Shown: one piece after another, positions 31,072 to 44,399 of the stretch
Layout: every line of letters begins with the position of its first letter
Numbering within the stretch: position 1 is the first letter of the stretch
From: Limnanthes douglasii subsp. nivea
Taxonomy: Eukaryota > Streptophyta > Magnoliopsida > Brassicales > Limnanthaceae
NCBI GenBank assembly: GCA_036936605.1
Contig: JAUPFV010000004.1
Span: forward strand, 185,088,807 to 185,152,806
DNA length: 64,000 nt
Direction of reading: 5' to 3'
The notes under the pieces: model-generated
What the model saw: only the letters and a program-made list of their open reading frames with translations
What the model was told of the DNA's origin: nothing
Database searches by the model: none
Position numbers and translations under genes: made by a program

Positions 31072-32301
31072 ATCAGAACTCGTGATGTTAAGTGTTTCAA
31101 GTGCAAAGGGATGGGACATTATGCTAATGAGTGTTCTAATAAGAAGATTATGACAATTCTAGATAATTGAGAAATAATTTCAGAGGAAGAAGAAATTGTC
31201 TCTGATTCTTCCGAAGAACACTTAGAGCGACCAGCTAAAGGAGTTTTATTGGTAGCCAGAAGGTCTTTAAGCGTTCAAACAAAAGAAGAAGAACAAGAGC
31301 AAAGGGAGAATCTATTTCACACTAGGTGTCTTGTTCAAGGGAAAGTTTGTAGCCTTATTATCGATGGAGGCAGTTGTACCAATGTGGCAAGTGAATCTAT
31401 GGTAAAGAAGCTTGGTTTAAAAACGAAAAAGCATCCAGCACCTTACAAGCTTCAATGGCTTAACAACAATGGAGAGATGAAAGTTAGCCACCAAGTAGAA
31501 GTTCCCTTAACCATTGGTAAGAACGAAGATGAAGTTTTATGTGATGTTCTACCAATGGAGGCTAGTCACATACTGTTAGGAAGGCCATGTGGATTCACTA
31601 ATCGCCATACATTTGAGTTTCAAGGAAGGAAAACAACTCTAGTTCACATGACTCCACGAGAAGTTTACCAAGATCAAAAGCATATGCAGAACAAGGAAAG
31701 TCGGGTAACTAAACATTCGAATTTCTATGCAAAATTTGGCGAGGTTAAGAAAGCATTATTCTCTAAGCAACCTATGTTACTTTTTGTGTTTAAGGAAACT
31801 CTTTTGAGTTTAACTAACTTGACACCGGTGTTGCCTAGTGAGATGACTTCTCTCTTGTAGAAATTTGAAGATGTATTCCCTGAAGACAATCCAAAGGGGC
31901 TTCCACCAATTAGAGGCATCGAACACCAAATAGATTTTGTACCTGGAGCCTCCCTTCCTAACCAACCTGCTTATAGAACTAATCCACTGGAGACAAAAGA
32001 ATTGCAAAGGCAAATCAGTGAACTGATGGAAAAAGGACATATCCGTGAAAGCATAAGTCCTTGTGCGGTACCAGTTCTACTTGTGCCCAAGAAAGATGGA
32101 AGCTGGAGAATGTGTGTTGATTGCAGAGCCATTAACAACATAACAGTAAAGTATCGCCATCCTATACCTAGATTAGATGATATGTTAGATGAATTTCATG
32201 GTTCTAGCATTTTTTCTAAGATTGATCTTAAAAGTGGTTATCACCAAATTAGAATGAAAGAAGGGGATGAGTGGAAAACTGCATTCAAAACTAAGCATTG
32301 A
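31072..32301 (+). pseudogene. Gypsy pol fragment: zinc knuckle, protease, RT start
   Basis: The frame begins RDVKCFKCKGMGHYANEC, a CCHC zinc knuckle of gag (about 31080-31135), with a stop at 31168. It continues through an acidic linker (EEEEIVSDSSEEH) into an aspartic protease with active site LIIDGGSCTNVASESM (31354-31401) and HILLGRPCGF. After a stop at 31858 come [20 protein letters not shown] and the RT motifs [20 protein letters not shown] and [17 protein letters not shown] (first catalytic D). The fragment is cut at 32301, before the YxDD loop. Only two stops in 1.2 kb, so it is better preserved than the other pol remnants. It probably belongs to the Gypsy-A family. Confidence 0.88.
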
Positions 32302-33126
32302 TCTTAATACGAATTATTATATTAATTTGAAAAATAAACACCTAATAGCGAATGAAAACATAGAGATAATTATTTTATTATTGTAAATGTAAATGAAATA
32401 TTATGTTTAGAAGAAAAGGCAGCATATGTGATATGTAATTTGTGTTATTTTTTAAAAAAATTCAGGTAAAATTTACTAAGTGTGGAAAATGATTGAAAAT
32501 GATATGAATTATGGTTTTATAACCAAACTTTAAAAAAAACACAATTACAATTAAAAACCTTTCCATAATTTGATATAACATGAAAATACAAAGTTTAGTA
32601 ACAAAATAAATTTATTTTATGGCACAATAGGATATTGTCATTTAAATTATGAAACAAAAAATATGGATAAGAGGTTAATAATATATATTGAATCGATTTC
32701 ACTACGTGAATAATATGAAAGAGAAATAACACATATTTTTGTTTTCACTAGCAATGAATAAAATAACTAGTCAAAGTCAAGTGTTAGCTTATAATAAAAT
32801 TTATGGTGTTATGAATATTGAATATTTGAGAGGTAATATGTATTTTTTTTAAATGATTATAGGTTTTATGGTATATATACATATCCTTCACCAATTTATA
32901 ACAAAATTAGTAGTCAAGAGTCATAAGGAGAATTTTATTATGTATGAAATAAAAATAAAATAAAATAAATGTTTGATGTTAAAATTAAAACCTTAAAGAT
33001 GACTACATATGTTGTATTTAATAAGATTATTTTGAATAGTTTAATGCATTAGATCATTAACAACTTGATCAAGTAGATGTTATTGGTTTTTTTGTTAATA
33101 GGACTCAAACCGAAGTAGTTTCTTGG
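32302..33126. other. Unassigned AT-rich DNA
   Basis: No gene or clear repeat recognised. Confidence 0.4.
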
Positions 33127-33360
33127 TGAATTATTCAAGTCAAGTGGATTTATAAAGCAAAACTAAATCATGGTAAAGTATATACCGTGTAAATAAATAA
33201 GAACATATTGAAACTTTCTCTTATGATGTTTAACTTAATACAATATAGACTTTGTTTTATTTAGATGTTCAGTTTGATATGAAATCATATTTTTCAAATT
33301 GAGATATTAAAAATGAATATCACTTAAGAATCCTAAATGCTTTGAAGTCAAATATAAAAT
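33127..33360 (+). pseudogene. Ty1/copia RT scrap
   Basis: Reads VKWIYKAKLNHGKV and, in a shifted frame, a stretch corresponding to EHIETFSYDV followed by DVQFDMKSYF and DIKNEYHLRILNALK. The order matches the start of copia RT (VKWVYKxKxN, then ETFSPV, then MDVKSAFLNGDL-EEVY). Highly mutated, no flanking copia parts recognised. Confidence 0.5.
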
Positions 33361-33380
33361 ATGTTAGGGTGGCGACCAAA

Positions 33381-33546
33381 GTCCCACATCCCACATCGGT
33401 TAAACATGAGAAAAATCAGTGGTATATAAGTAAGAACATATCTTAATTAGTATGAGGCCTTTTGGTAGTGGACCAAATGCAAAACCGTGAGGGCCTTCAG
33501 GTCCCAAATACTAGTGTTGAGATCGGTTGTGTTCTTACTTATATAC
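33381..33546 (+). promoter_or_regulatory. USE/TATA snRNA-type promoter motif with hairpin
   Basis: ATCCCACATCG (33388-33398) matches the plant upstream sequence element RTCCCACATCG exactly. TATATAAG (33423-33430) starts 25 bases after its end, a gap closer to the Pol III (U6-type) than the Pol II arrangement. The TATA segment is part of GTATATAAGTAAGAACA (33422-33438), perfectly complementary to 33530-33546. No snRNA body is recognisable downstream. The USE is also common in dispersed plant repeats. Confidence 0.45.
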
Positions 33547-36500
33547 GGAGGCGGAATGTCTATGGTTTTATAAATTGATGGGTTTATACATATGGTTTGA
33601 ACAAGCCTTATGATAATGAAGAGTTGTATCATAAGCTATGTTTTAAAAAAATATGGAAAAATAATTTAAGATGAATGAGTTGGATAATTTAAATTGTGTT
33701 ATAGGTGTATAAGTGATGCCAGATTTAATGAGCTCGATGTATCATAAGCTATCGTAATTAATTTGTCTAATAATAGCCTAGTATAAACAACCTAAATGAT
33801 GAGATAATAATTGATCTGATTATGTGAGGAATTGAACCGTATTTAAACAACCTAAATGATAAGATAATGGATCTTATGAGCTCAATAAGTTATGGTCAAC
33901 GTACATTGTTATTTTAAATTATTGATTTGGACCATATGACCCTTTAGGTAGTAAAATTTTGATAACTATATAATTTAAATTGATAGTTTTATTATTAACA
34001 GTCACAAACATAAGTTTTAATTAAAAGAAAAAATAATACATACTTTTTCTCTCTTGCAATTTCATATCGGTTTCAAGGTTTTCATATACAAAAATTTGGT
34101 TTGTAGTTCTTTTACGTAAATTGAATAACAAGACCAATTAAATGATGATATAAATGTCATATCTCATTTAAGAAGAAAAATAATCGATGAATTATAAGCT
34201 ACTAGATGAATCAAAATACTAAGTTATTTACACTCATAATATTTTTACCCTAGTGAATATTAGTGTGATAGATTATTAAAAGCCATATTATTCATGCTAA
34301 TATCCATTTCAGACTCTTAGTTTTTCATATTTAGTTTTTAGTTTTAAATAACTAAAATATCTTATGGTATGTAATGCTTAGTATATATAATATTTTATAG
34401 GCGATTTAAATTTGGATTTGAAACATGATTTAAGGTGTTTGTTAAGACATTTATTTTGGCTCCGTTATTCTAAATTTATGTGAATACATATTTCAAACCT
34501 TATGTGAAAAGTTAATATGTGACTTTAATGTAGCTTTTAAGGTTATTGATAAAAAAAGCCCAAAATTTGAGGAAAATTAGTATTCCAACCCTCTCTCGCA
34601 GTGTCAAATAGGATTTTTACAATATATTATGGTTTAATATCCATATTTACCATAAATGATTGGTTGTAAGTGTTTTTTTATAACTTTATACATTTATGGA
34701 ATGAGTTATAAATAGTAGTTAGTACAAGATTTAAGATGCATGAGATTATGTGTTACATATTTAAAGTGATTATGTATTTTGATTTGAATCTTTTTAGGTA
34801 TTGATATCCCTTTAAATATCATTGATTTTAATAAGATGAAAATAACGCTAAGACATCGATTAGTTTGATCCATGCTAGAGATTTAATCTCAACAATATAC
34901 TCGAGTATTTATAGGGTGATAGAGTGTAAACACGAATTGATCATTAACAAAAGAAAATGTTATGCACAAGTCACATGTATACATTTCAGAAGTCTAAACT
35001 TTATATACATCTCAATAAACCATATATGCAACTGAAGTGATCCATATTCGAAATGTTTCATTAATGATGTTTGGACGTTCATACCATGACTCCTTATTTG
35101 CATAAACTGGTTCAAATAAAAATTATGCTTACATATATCATGGCTGAACATCCGTGTATGATATAACTATGAAATTAAATGTTGCACATTCATGTATAAA
35201 TATATATTAAATGATGAGGGGTATATTTTATTTTAGAAAATGATATGATGAACCTGAAACATATTATCTTTTTATTATGTATGATAGCAAACCAACATTG
35301 AATATTTGTCAAAAGCATATCGTATGAAGTAATATATAGCATGTTAGGATAAAAGTATCACATTAACGACTACATAAAATTTTCTGAAAAGAACACTTAA
35401 ACACTTTTATAATTTGAAAGTTAAGTTTACATGTCATTTTTATACTCGTGTTTATATTCATTTGAGCTCCTTGTTAACTGTTGTAAACTATTTTTTAAAA
35501 CACTTTTGAGATTCTAAGCCTCACAATGACCAATGTTCAGGGATGCTATATTCGAGCCTAAATATTTGATGTTTTTCTTCTAATATTTTATTGTAACCAC
35601 TAGATAATTGGTCAAAGACTTAGTCTAAAAATTATATTCCATCTATTATTTTTATCGGCGGAATGACGGTGGTGGCGGCTTTCGTATTTTTTTTCGAATC
35701 TCTTTGAGGGTTTATAAAAGACAAATTATCAACAGAGTGTTCAAAATGGATTACTTAAATTTTCTAGCATTCAGTTATGGAATAGAGTTTTGGTTATAGC
35801 GCCCTTCATTTTATTTTTATGACTTTGCTAAGGTCGATAAAGTCAAAGGTCAACCCCTAATGGTCTTGAGTAAGAAAGCTGAGGATTCATTGATTACCGA
35901 TTTGGAATCTGGTGTTAGAAGTTCCCAGGGGGTTTTCATAAGAAATTACTCGAACTCGATATCATATGGGTTAAGCCATAGGTTATTCGCTATTACACCA
36001 ACAAAAATCAACAAACATTGTGATGCATGATCAAACCACTAGCCACTTCGAAGAAGTTACAAACCTTCCGCAGCATCTCTATGACTCTCCCACTAGAATA
36101 TTAAGGTCAAAATGTTGAGGAGGATTGCTTCGAGGAATAGGCAGTGGTGCCAGATAGGGGGATTTTCGATGTATGCCTAAAAATATTATATATGAGAATT
36201 AATTATCATGCTCATTATGACTGAATGGACAATCCCTATATTTAAAATAAGAAAGCTCATGAGAAAGGAAATTTTTTAAGATGTGGCAAAAGTCCAACAT
36301 GTTAAACTTGATCATGATAAAAAAATGAGTCTTTAACCGGCTCTTGACCTTATAATCCAACGACATTCAGTCTATTAAGGGCATGTTTTCCATATTTAAA
36401 GTAAAATATGAAACCTTATGGGATTGAGATTAAATATTTGATCAAAAGATTTTTACCATGAAATATAAAAGATAAAGAAAGATCCAAGATCATATGATGA

Positions 36501-37904
36501 AGATAACTTCAAGTCATATTATATTTGAAGTCAACATGTTAGCCTCCCAAATTAAGACTTTATGAGCTAAAGTTGTATATATCTTTCAGTTTGATTTAGT
36601 AATATATAGAGTTCATGTGAAGATTAGTGAGTTCATTTTTAATTTGTTGATAAAGAATAGAAATCCAATCACATATTTAAGGAAACCAACATGATTAACA
36701 TGTCTCACGGTAACGAGAACAAACATAAGAGGGCTGACATAGTTGCATTTTATAGTTTGGGTCGCAAAATTTTAAAATACGATAATAAAAAAATGGCTAT
36801 TGTTAGTGCAATGATTCAAGACACTTTGAGAATGATTCAATTGGATAGATAAGCTCATACTTATAGTTCTCCAAAGACTAATTTAGTTTCACTTTCTACA
36901 TATACACAATGGATTGATAGACAAGAACCTCGTTCATGTTTATGTTTCTTTGTAGGATATACTTTAAAGAAGATAACTTTACGATGATAAACTATCGATT
37001 TATATAGTAAAAATAAGTTTTTTTCGATTATAAGTAAGAATTAAATATAAGTTTACCCAAACTTAAACTAAAAGATTTGAAAATTTAACATAACGTTTTG
37101 TATAGTTTTTTGGTTTATATATTTAAAGCAAAAGATTAACAAGCTAGTTACCAAAGATGTTTATACCTACTTAATTATTGTGACTTTTAGGCATGTCTCA
37201 AATGCATAAAATCATATATGGGAAAGTAGGGAACTTTGATGTCTATATAGAAAAAAGTCATTAAAATGATGCATACATGCATTTTTGACCTATTCTCCTC
37301 AATATCATAGAAAACCAAAGATATTTTATCTCATTTATAAATGAATTTATATGATAAAGGAAATTATCCATGCTTTATCAGAAATTTGAGTCAGTTAGTT
37401 AGGTCAGAACTTTACGGCTACATTTGAGTTATAACATCATAAAATAATTAAGATTATAATTTACAATCATAGTTGTGAGTATAATAGTCAATATAATGCA
37501 TAAAATGAATAATTATATGTCATAGTTTCTCTTTATCTATATATTACAGTATAGTTTCTCAATATACCATGCATGTATCACTCTTTATGAATGATGTATC
37601 TAACATATGAAATCATATTTTATAAAATAATTATCCATAGTACAATTAACCAAACTTCATTATTTGTTTCACTTTGCGATAAACTTAATGAGTAGGACAC
37701 ATATTTTCTTAATAAGATGCTCACTACATCGGTCGTTAACACATTTTATAAAATTGTAGTGAGGTTATTGCCCAACCTCTCCTTATGGCTAATAATGACC
37801 TAAAGTCCTTTTATGGTATGCATGATCTCGTAGATATTGTTTAGAGACCCTACACTTCCTAACACATTCTTTCTGTGATAACGTCGATATATCTGATAGT
37901 ACTA
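33547..37904. other. Unassigned AT-rich DNA
   Basis: More than 4 kb without a gene I can support. A plus-strand stretch near 36930 (SCLCFFVGYTLKKI) is weakly like the end of copia integrase, and 36290-36350 faintly echoes the sequence after the USE motif. Neither is strong enough for a call. Confidence 0.4.
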
Positions 37905-39674
37905 GTGGTGGAATAAAGAGTAGGAAGAAAACATCTTGGGCATAGGAACACTTTACTAAGAATCTTGATAAAAATTCTACTAGGTGTAATCATTATGAAA
38001 AAAACATATAATTATAGGGTTGGAAAAATAAATCATGGTAGGGTATGTTGAGACACTTAACTACACATAACATTTTTTATCCTTAAAAAAACTATATAGA
38101 AGAGAATACAACCATAGATCCTCAAATCAGTAATGCTTTTGTTTTTAATCAAATTACATATATAGAAGAAACCATGGTATATGTTGTTGGTACTTCATAA
38201 CCGTTTAGTTGTGGTGACAATTATAGATGTGTTAATTGGATGCATAGTAGGGTAAACCCAAGAGTCACACGCATCCCATGTACCCTTATAAGGTTAGAAG
38301 TTTTAAGTATTAAAAAAATAAAAAATAAATCATTTATGATACTATGTTAGCTTTGCCATAGAAAAATCATTTCATTGGTGATATAGCGATATTTAGTGAG
38401 TTTGATATGTTGTGTGTTAGTTTACACTATGGATTTTGATGGATACTCCATTTTTTAAAAGTATTTTCAATCTATTGGCAAACACATCACTGTTATAATT
38501 AAAGAAAGTATGTTAGAGTGTATGAATGATTTTCAAATTGAAAATAGCATTGTGTTTATTTCTTTTGATAATGCATCTGCGAGTGGGAGAGTTGTTGAGT
38601 ATCTTAAAAATGACTGTAATCATATATTTCTTAAAATGTTTCACACTAAATTTTTATGTCATATACTTCAATTGGTTGCAAAATATGGAATAAGTATAGG
38701 TAAAGATTATATCAATCCTATTAAACAAAGGGTCCTACTAAAGACATGCAAAAAAACTAGTTTTAGATGTCAAAACTAGATGAAACTCTACATATTATCT
38801 TCATACACGTGCTTATACGTATAGAAATGAGATTACTACGTTTTATAATAGACATAATCCTAATATACCTCTTAAATATCAATATTTGATTTATTCTACT
38901 TCCATGTTAAGATTCTTAAGATTGTTTAAGGATACAACTAAAATGTTTTCTAATAATATATTCCTCACATTCACTTGGACCTTTGTGAAATTACTAATCT
39001 TGTCATACATATCGAGAGATATATGGATAAAAATGTATATCATGACATGGTGCCCAATATGGAAGCTAAGGTTATTTAATAATTTAATCCCACCTCATAC
39101 GCTTATGTTATTTGGTTCATTTTTATCTTGTTAAAAATGGTCGGGTTTTGCCTTTTTAGTTACTTGTTTTTATAAATCCATACAACTTCGTAATGTTACT
39201 TATAATCATGAAGTATATATTCAAGAAATTAACACTTATCTTTATATATTATATAATGAATATGTTGACAAATATGGGAGAAATATAACATCTTCAAATG
39301 TAGAGGGTATTAGTAATAGTAATAGGAGGAAAAACAGGAATCACCCTAACTATGTGAAAATGACAATGCTAAATAGTAGGGTAACAAGAGAAACTCCTCA
39401 AGCTGATAACGAAGTGACCATATATTTGAGCACTCCATTTGAGTTACAACAGTATAATGACAATAACCCACATGATATCTTAAAGTGGTGAAATTTGAAA
39501 GGAGACGAGTTTCCTATTTTTTGCAGGTTAGCTACGAAAATTTTCTCAATACCTAGGTCTACATTGGCAAATGAATGTGTGTTTAGTCGGGCCATACTGC
39601 GATACATGACTAAACAAATAAGAATGACAGACGAGGTACTTGGATTGCTTGTTGCAATCATAGATGAACTGTGA
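37905..39674 (+). pseudogene. hAT-2 transposase pseudogene (BED finger, RICESLEEPER-like)
   Basis: Frames give a BED zinc finger (KKTSWA, EHFTKNLDKNSTRCNHYEKN, then MLRHLTTHN), in which the second cysteine is Y. A catalytic-domain part follows (IVFISFDNASASGRVVEYL and FHTKFLCHILQLVAKYGI, 38510-38779). Next is LDVKTR with a stop where the conserved W should be, followed by NSTYYLHTRAYTYRNEITTF. The end at 39390-39674 is the hAT dimerisation region (DILKWWNLKGDEFPIFCRLA, IPRSTLANECVFSR) finishing IIDEL and a stop. Other stops and shifts lie between. The family differs from hAT-1. Its terminal repeats were not found. Confidence 0.8.
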
Positions 39675-40859
39675 CGCACCAAAGATGTAAGATAGAGTAT
39701 AAAATGAAATAGATTCCGATGGACATCTTTGATGAATTACCATATGCTATTGAAAAAGATCTTGAATAAGATTTTATGACTGAAGTTGTTGCATGATTTG
39801 ATGATGAAGATCTCGAGGAGGATAACGAAACGTAGCTAGATATGTGACATTATAATAGAGTTTGTAATATGATAGTTTAATTTAAGAATATTTGTACAAC
39901 ACTTATGTTATATATATTATAAATTATATAAATTGATCGACGTGATGTTCGTGATGTTAATCATGTCATATTTTGTCGTGACCATGACCGTCACAGTCAT
40001 GTTCGTGTTCTGTCGTGACCTCGATAGTGAATCTCGTCGTGTCTAGCCGTGTTCTATTACCATACATATCCTAACAGCTTTGTCATCATCCCGTCGCACG
40101 CCTCATGCTAGACACCTCTACACATGGTAGTTCTTAGGTAGAAATTGAAAAGATTGTTAGTTTAAAATCCAACTTCTTTATAAAGAACAAATTATAAAAA
40201 TTTAATAATTGATATTAAAAGATAAATCTTAATTTCACAATAGTCTACTATACATCTAAACCACATTTGTGATTTTCTTAAAAAAGAACTTACCATTGCT
40301 GTTGTCTTTAGATATTGGACACAATAGTACTATTTTGTGGTATCGCGTAAAACAAGTATGACCAATGAATAAATATTGAATAAAAAAAGTGAAAACCATA
40401 GATACAAGACCCAAATGCAGTTAAACAATATTTTTTGCCAAAAAATTAAAACTGTTATTGAGCTAGTAATTACGAAGAGAAAGATTGTGATACAAATTAC
40501 AATCTGCATCAAATGCAGATTTGGAATTGTGCTCAATTATTTTTAAACAGAATAATAAGTAAAATTCTTATTCCTTAAAGAATAACTATTAAGCTACAAT
40601 GGAGTGTACCAAATAGGTCGAAGAGATACACGTCCCTTGTTCTGATAAATATACTTCAAACTTGGTGTCATCATCATTCTACTCAGCTTAAACCTATACC
40701 TTCGAAATAGATGAACTGTTCCTACAATGTAGACAAAAAAAATGTAAGGGCTTAACCTGTATTAGGATGCTGGAGTAGGAGATTGCTGAGAAATATAATA
40801 TTGAAACATTGGTATTATATATTGTTATTCAATCTTAAATAGCCAAGATTAATACTTTC
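39675..40859. other. Unassigned; probable hAT-2 3' flank
   Basis: 39930-40060 is unusually rich in CGTGA-type words (GACCATGACCGTCACAG, TCGTGACC), probably hAT-2 terminal sequence. The rest is AT-rich with no gene. Confidence 0.35.
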
Positions 40860-41800
40860 TAAGCTATGCATGATCATCAGGAAGAGTTAAATTAAAGTTT
40901 GATTTGCCTTTGAGAGCGTATTTTCCAAGCCAATCGGCTGCAGAATTTCGCTCTCTGTATATAAGTTTCAAAGTCATAGTAGAATATATCAGCTTCCTAG
41001 AACAGTGAACTATGAGAGATAACTACCATGGAGCAATCTCATTTGCTAAAGAATCAAAAAGTATTTCTAAGTCGATATCAATGTCTACATGTTTATGATC
41101 AAGATTATTACACAAATATAAATCGTCAAGCAAAGCCCTAGTTTTAAAAATAATGGGAAAATATTGCCCATAGAGTTTACTACCATAAACTATCCTAATA
41201 TTATCAGAATTTTTAATTAGAAAACCACCAAGACTCACCACTTTGAGTAAAAGCACCATCAGTGTTAAGTTTTAGCCTAACCTATGGGAATGTGCCATTT
41301 AACATACATGTTGTCTTTTTAATAGATTAATGATTGAAAAGCAATTCATATGATATGCAATTTTATAATCACTACTCCAAATTTTATTAGATAGTAGGTT
41401 AGCGAATCCAATTTGAATAACATGTGAAGATTGTTTATAATATCATGAGAATACATGCAATAGTTGTTGAACTTTGATTTATTTCTAGTATTCCAAATAC
41501 TCCAACAAATAATTGATGAAATTACAATTCGTATATGAGTTTGTTTGTTGGTAGAACAAAACCATATACTAATTAAGTGCTTAAAAGTCATGTGATTTTC
41601 TATAGATATACTAAACAAGCTTGAGAAGTATTTCCATACTTCAAAAATTGTTTGGAATTGAATAAAGAGGTGATCCATAACTTCTGTATTATTACAGAAT
41701 TGATATTTAGAGACTAATGTGAAGTTTTTGTATTGAAGAATGTAATCAATACAAATTAGAATTTTAAGGATTCTCCAAAGTTTAAAAGAACACTTTTTAG
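40860..41800 (-). pseudogene. LINE-D C-terminus: zinc-finger region and RNase H
   Basis: Minus-strand frame 41346-41678 reads MDHLFIQFQTIFEVWKYFSS and IVISSIICWSIWNTRNKSKF, the zf-RVT tail of plant LINE ORF2. Frame 41023-41259 reads GGFLIKNSDNIRIVYGSKLY, ALLDDLYLCNNLDHKHVDID, then a stop and KLIYRERNSAADWLGKYALK (about 40900-40960). This is an RVT_3-type RNase H with the D of the middle motif and the E-N-x-x-A-D end. A segment between the two is missing or frame-shifted. Confidence 0.7.
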
Positions 41801-43437
41801 GATTAATTGAGTTCTAAATTTTTTCGTGAATTAGTGAAAGAGGTTGTTTTATTCTGAATTTTTCAAAAGTATTTATAAAATTCAAAAGGCAAAGGTTTAA
41901 AAAATCAAGAAAATTGAAGAACAAAGGTTAAAAAAATCTTAACTAATTGATTCAGGTATATTCTCAGTTAATTAGAACTTTATATAATATCCTTTACTTT
42001 GAGATGAGTAATGTAATATTTAAGTTGTCAAGTGATTTTCATGAATGAATACGGTTACAAGTTTTTTTATCTAGATTTTGTTTCATAAATTTCAAAATTT
42101 AGAGAGAGAACAATAATATAAAAAATAAATGTAAATGATATTTAGGATATTCTGAGTAATAATTCGCAACTTTCAATTGTGATTCGTGTTTCGTATCTAC
42201 TTCATGTTTATACAAATTATTGGGTGGTGGTTTGTTGGATTCTTTAGAGTTATTCACAAATCGTGATTTTATAAATTCTTCATGTTCATTCGACGTTTTA
42301 GAGGTTACTTATTAAATTGTTCATTCATATTTATAGTTTGCATCTTTACGTATTTATTAGTTCGCATTTGAGATTTCAGTATTTTCATTCATTTGTGTTT
42401 TTATAATGATTTATGAATATGAAGTCAACCATGATTCGTGTCACAATCATTCACGTTTAAAATTTTCGTATACAAGTTCTAAATGATTCACAAATAGAAA
42501 GTAAGAAACAATTCACAATTAGGATGTTTAACACAAAATTTGAGATATAAAATAAAAAAAAATTCTAATTCGATTTAAAAAATAAAAAAAGAAATAGATT
42601 TATGAACTTGGTTTCAACGAAAAATATTTAAACCTTGAGGTTGTGGCTTTTGGCTCAATGAGTTCACTTCATTAATATTTGTATTGTTCTTTTCATCATT
42701 ATTAGTGCAAGATAATTGGTGGTTGCAAGAGTTTTTACCGGATCGCTGGGAGGATCAAGTTTTATCGATGCGTCCTAGGGTTTGTTGGAATGAATCTTGG
42801 ATAATTTCAGACTGAGCGTCGATATAATAAACAAACTCAAAACCAAGTATGAGGTAGCATGAAACTTTTTATAAGTATCCTGTTACCAAGAACCCAAATT
42901 TGATCGATTTATGAAGTGATTTGCTAGAGGAATGCGAAATCTAGACGCTGAACTCGGGGAAACAATTGTTAGACCGACAATCATTTTAGACCACCAATTC
43001 TGTTTCAAGGATATTACCAAAGAAAATGACCACTCTCTTTAAAAATCGGTCAAAAAATTCATAAGACTTTGAGCTTTAATGGCACTACATGACTAGAATC
43101 TAGTTTTAAAATCATCAAGTTCCATCTTGCAACGAGTGAGTTGTCATAAGATATCAAACTTTTGCATAAGATATTTGATTAGAAAAAATATCCAACCGAT
43201 GATGGTTTGTGGTTTAAATTATGGTTTCATTTTACACCCGACCATAACAAGATCCGATGTGGACTTCTCTAACAACAAATGATGGGTCTCGGCACTGAAC
43301 ATAGATTTGTTGAGGTACTAGATTGCATATGGGATAATAAAACAATAACTCAGTCATGTGTCTAAAGCCATAATAGATATTCTTGTTGCTGAAGTTATAT
43401 TAGGTTCTTTGATTATTCAGACTTTGGTTCCTACAAG
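41801..43437. other. Unassigned AT-rich DNA with GAATCA-type repeats
   Basis: Imperfect words such as TTCGTGTTTCGTATC, ATTCATTTGTGTTTTTAT and ATGATTCGTGTCACAATCATT (42140-42500) are the reverse-strand counterpart of array 1 (26074-26450). Nothing coding recognised; the copia element that follows presumably starts in here. Confidence 0.45.
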
Positions 43438-43960
43438 GGAAAACAAACAAATGTGAAAATGTTAAGTGTAGACAAAGCGAAAGAAGTCTTGGAGTTAATA
43501 TATTGTGATATTTGTGGATTATTTCTAAATATATTTTGGAATGGAAAAATGTATTTCTTATCATTTATAGATGACTTCTCTTGGTATAGAAATCTATACA
43601 TTATTTATGAGAAATCAGAAGTCCTACGATAAGTTTATAGCTTTTAAGACTGAAGTTAAACAACTTGGTAAGAGCCTTGAGTATGTCAGATCTGATTATG
43701 GTGGTGAATACTATGGAAGATATGGAAGTTTGGTTAAACAATATTATGGACCATTTGTAAAGTACTTAGTGAGTGCAATATAGTTATACTATCGAGTTTT
43801 CCCATCATGAACAACATATATGAGTGAATAAACCAAACACGTATATCGTAATAAGTATGATTAGTTATTCGATTGTACCATAATTACTATGGGGTAGGAC
43901 CATCAAATATACTTCATACATTCTTAATATAACTTTTCTAAAAGAAAATATCAAGACCCG
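43438..43960 (+). pseudogene. Copia integrase remnant
   Basis: One frame reads DKAKEVLELIYCDICGL (first catalytic D region) and MYFLSFIDDFSWY (second part). The 43571-43783 frame reads RNQKSYDKFIAFKTEVKQLG and YVRSDYGGEYYGRYGSLVKQ, the D-x-GGEY motif. A one-base shift near 43625 joins the two. The final catalytic E region (PQYTMPGTP-like) is lost in stops near 43780-43830. Confidence 0.7.
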
Positions 43961-44399
43961 ACGTAAACTTTAGACCGAAAACCAGCCTAGCGTAAAGCAT
44001 TTGCAGATTTGGGGATGTGTATATGAATCAAAGCCTTATAAGTGAAATTAAAAAAACTAGACCTAGGATGGTTAATTGTTATTTTATTAGATATATAAGA
44101 ACGTACAAGAGGTATTAAGTTTCATGATCCTTCTACTGAAAATATATTCGAGACAAGAACAACAAAGCTCTTTGTAAGGATGTTGAGTTCTAGAGAAGAA
44201 ATTTATGAACAATATTTATTTTGAGGAAGACTCGATAGAGATTCAAGAAGTTTCTAACAAATATGCTCGTGTATTTGATGATTTGGTTTCAATGTCAGTT
44301 ATTTCAGTCATGTTATAATATGAATATACTCAAGACGATATTTGTCTTCCATTGTGCTTCCGTGCTTTATGAAAATAATTTAATTCTCAGTTGTGGATT

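Noticed and set aside
36700..36990. Copia integrase end (SCLCFFVGYTLKKI)
   Set aside because: Only one weak motif and no neighbouring domain in the right order.
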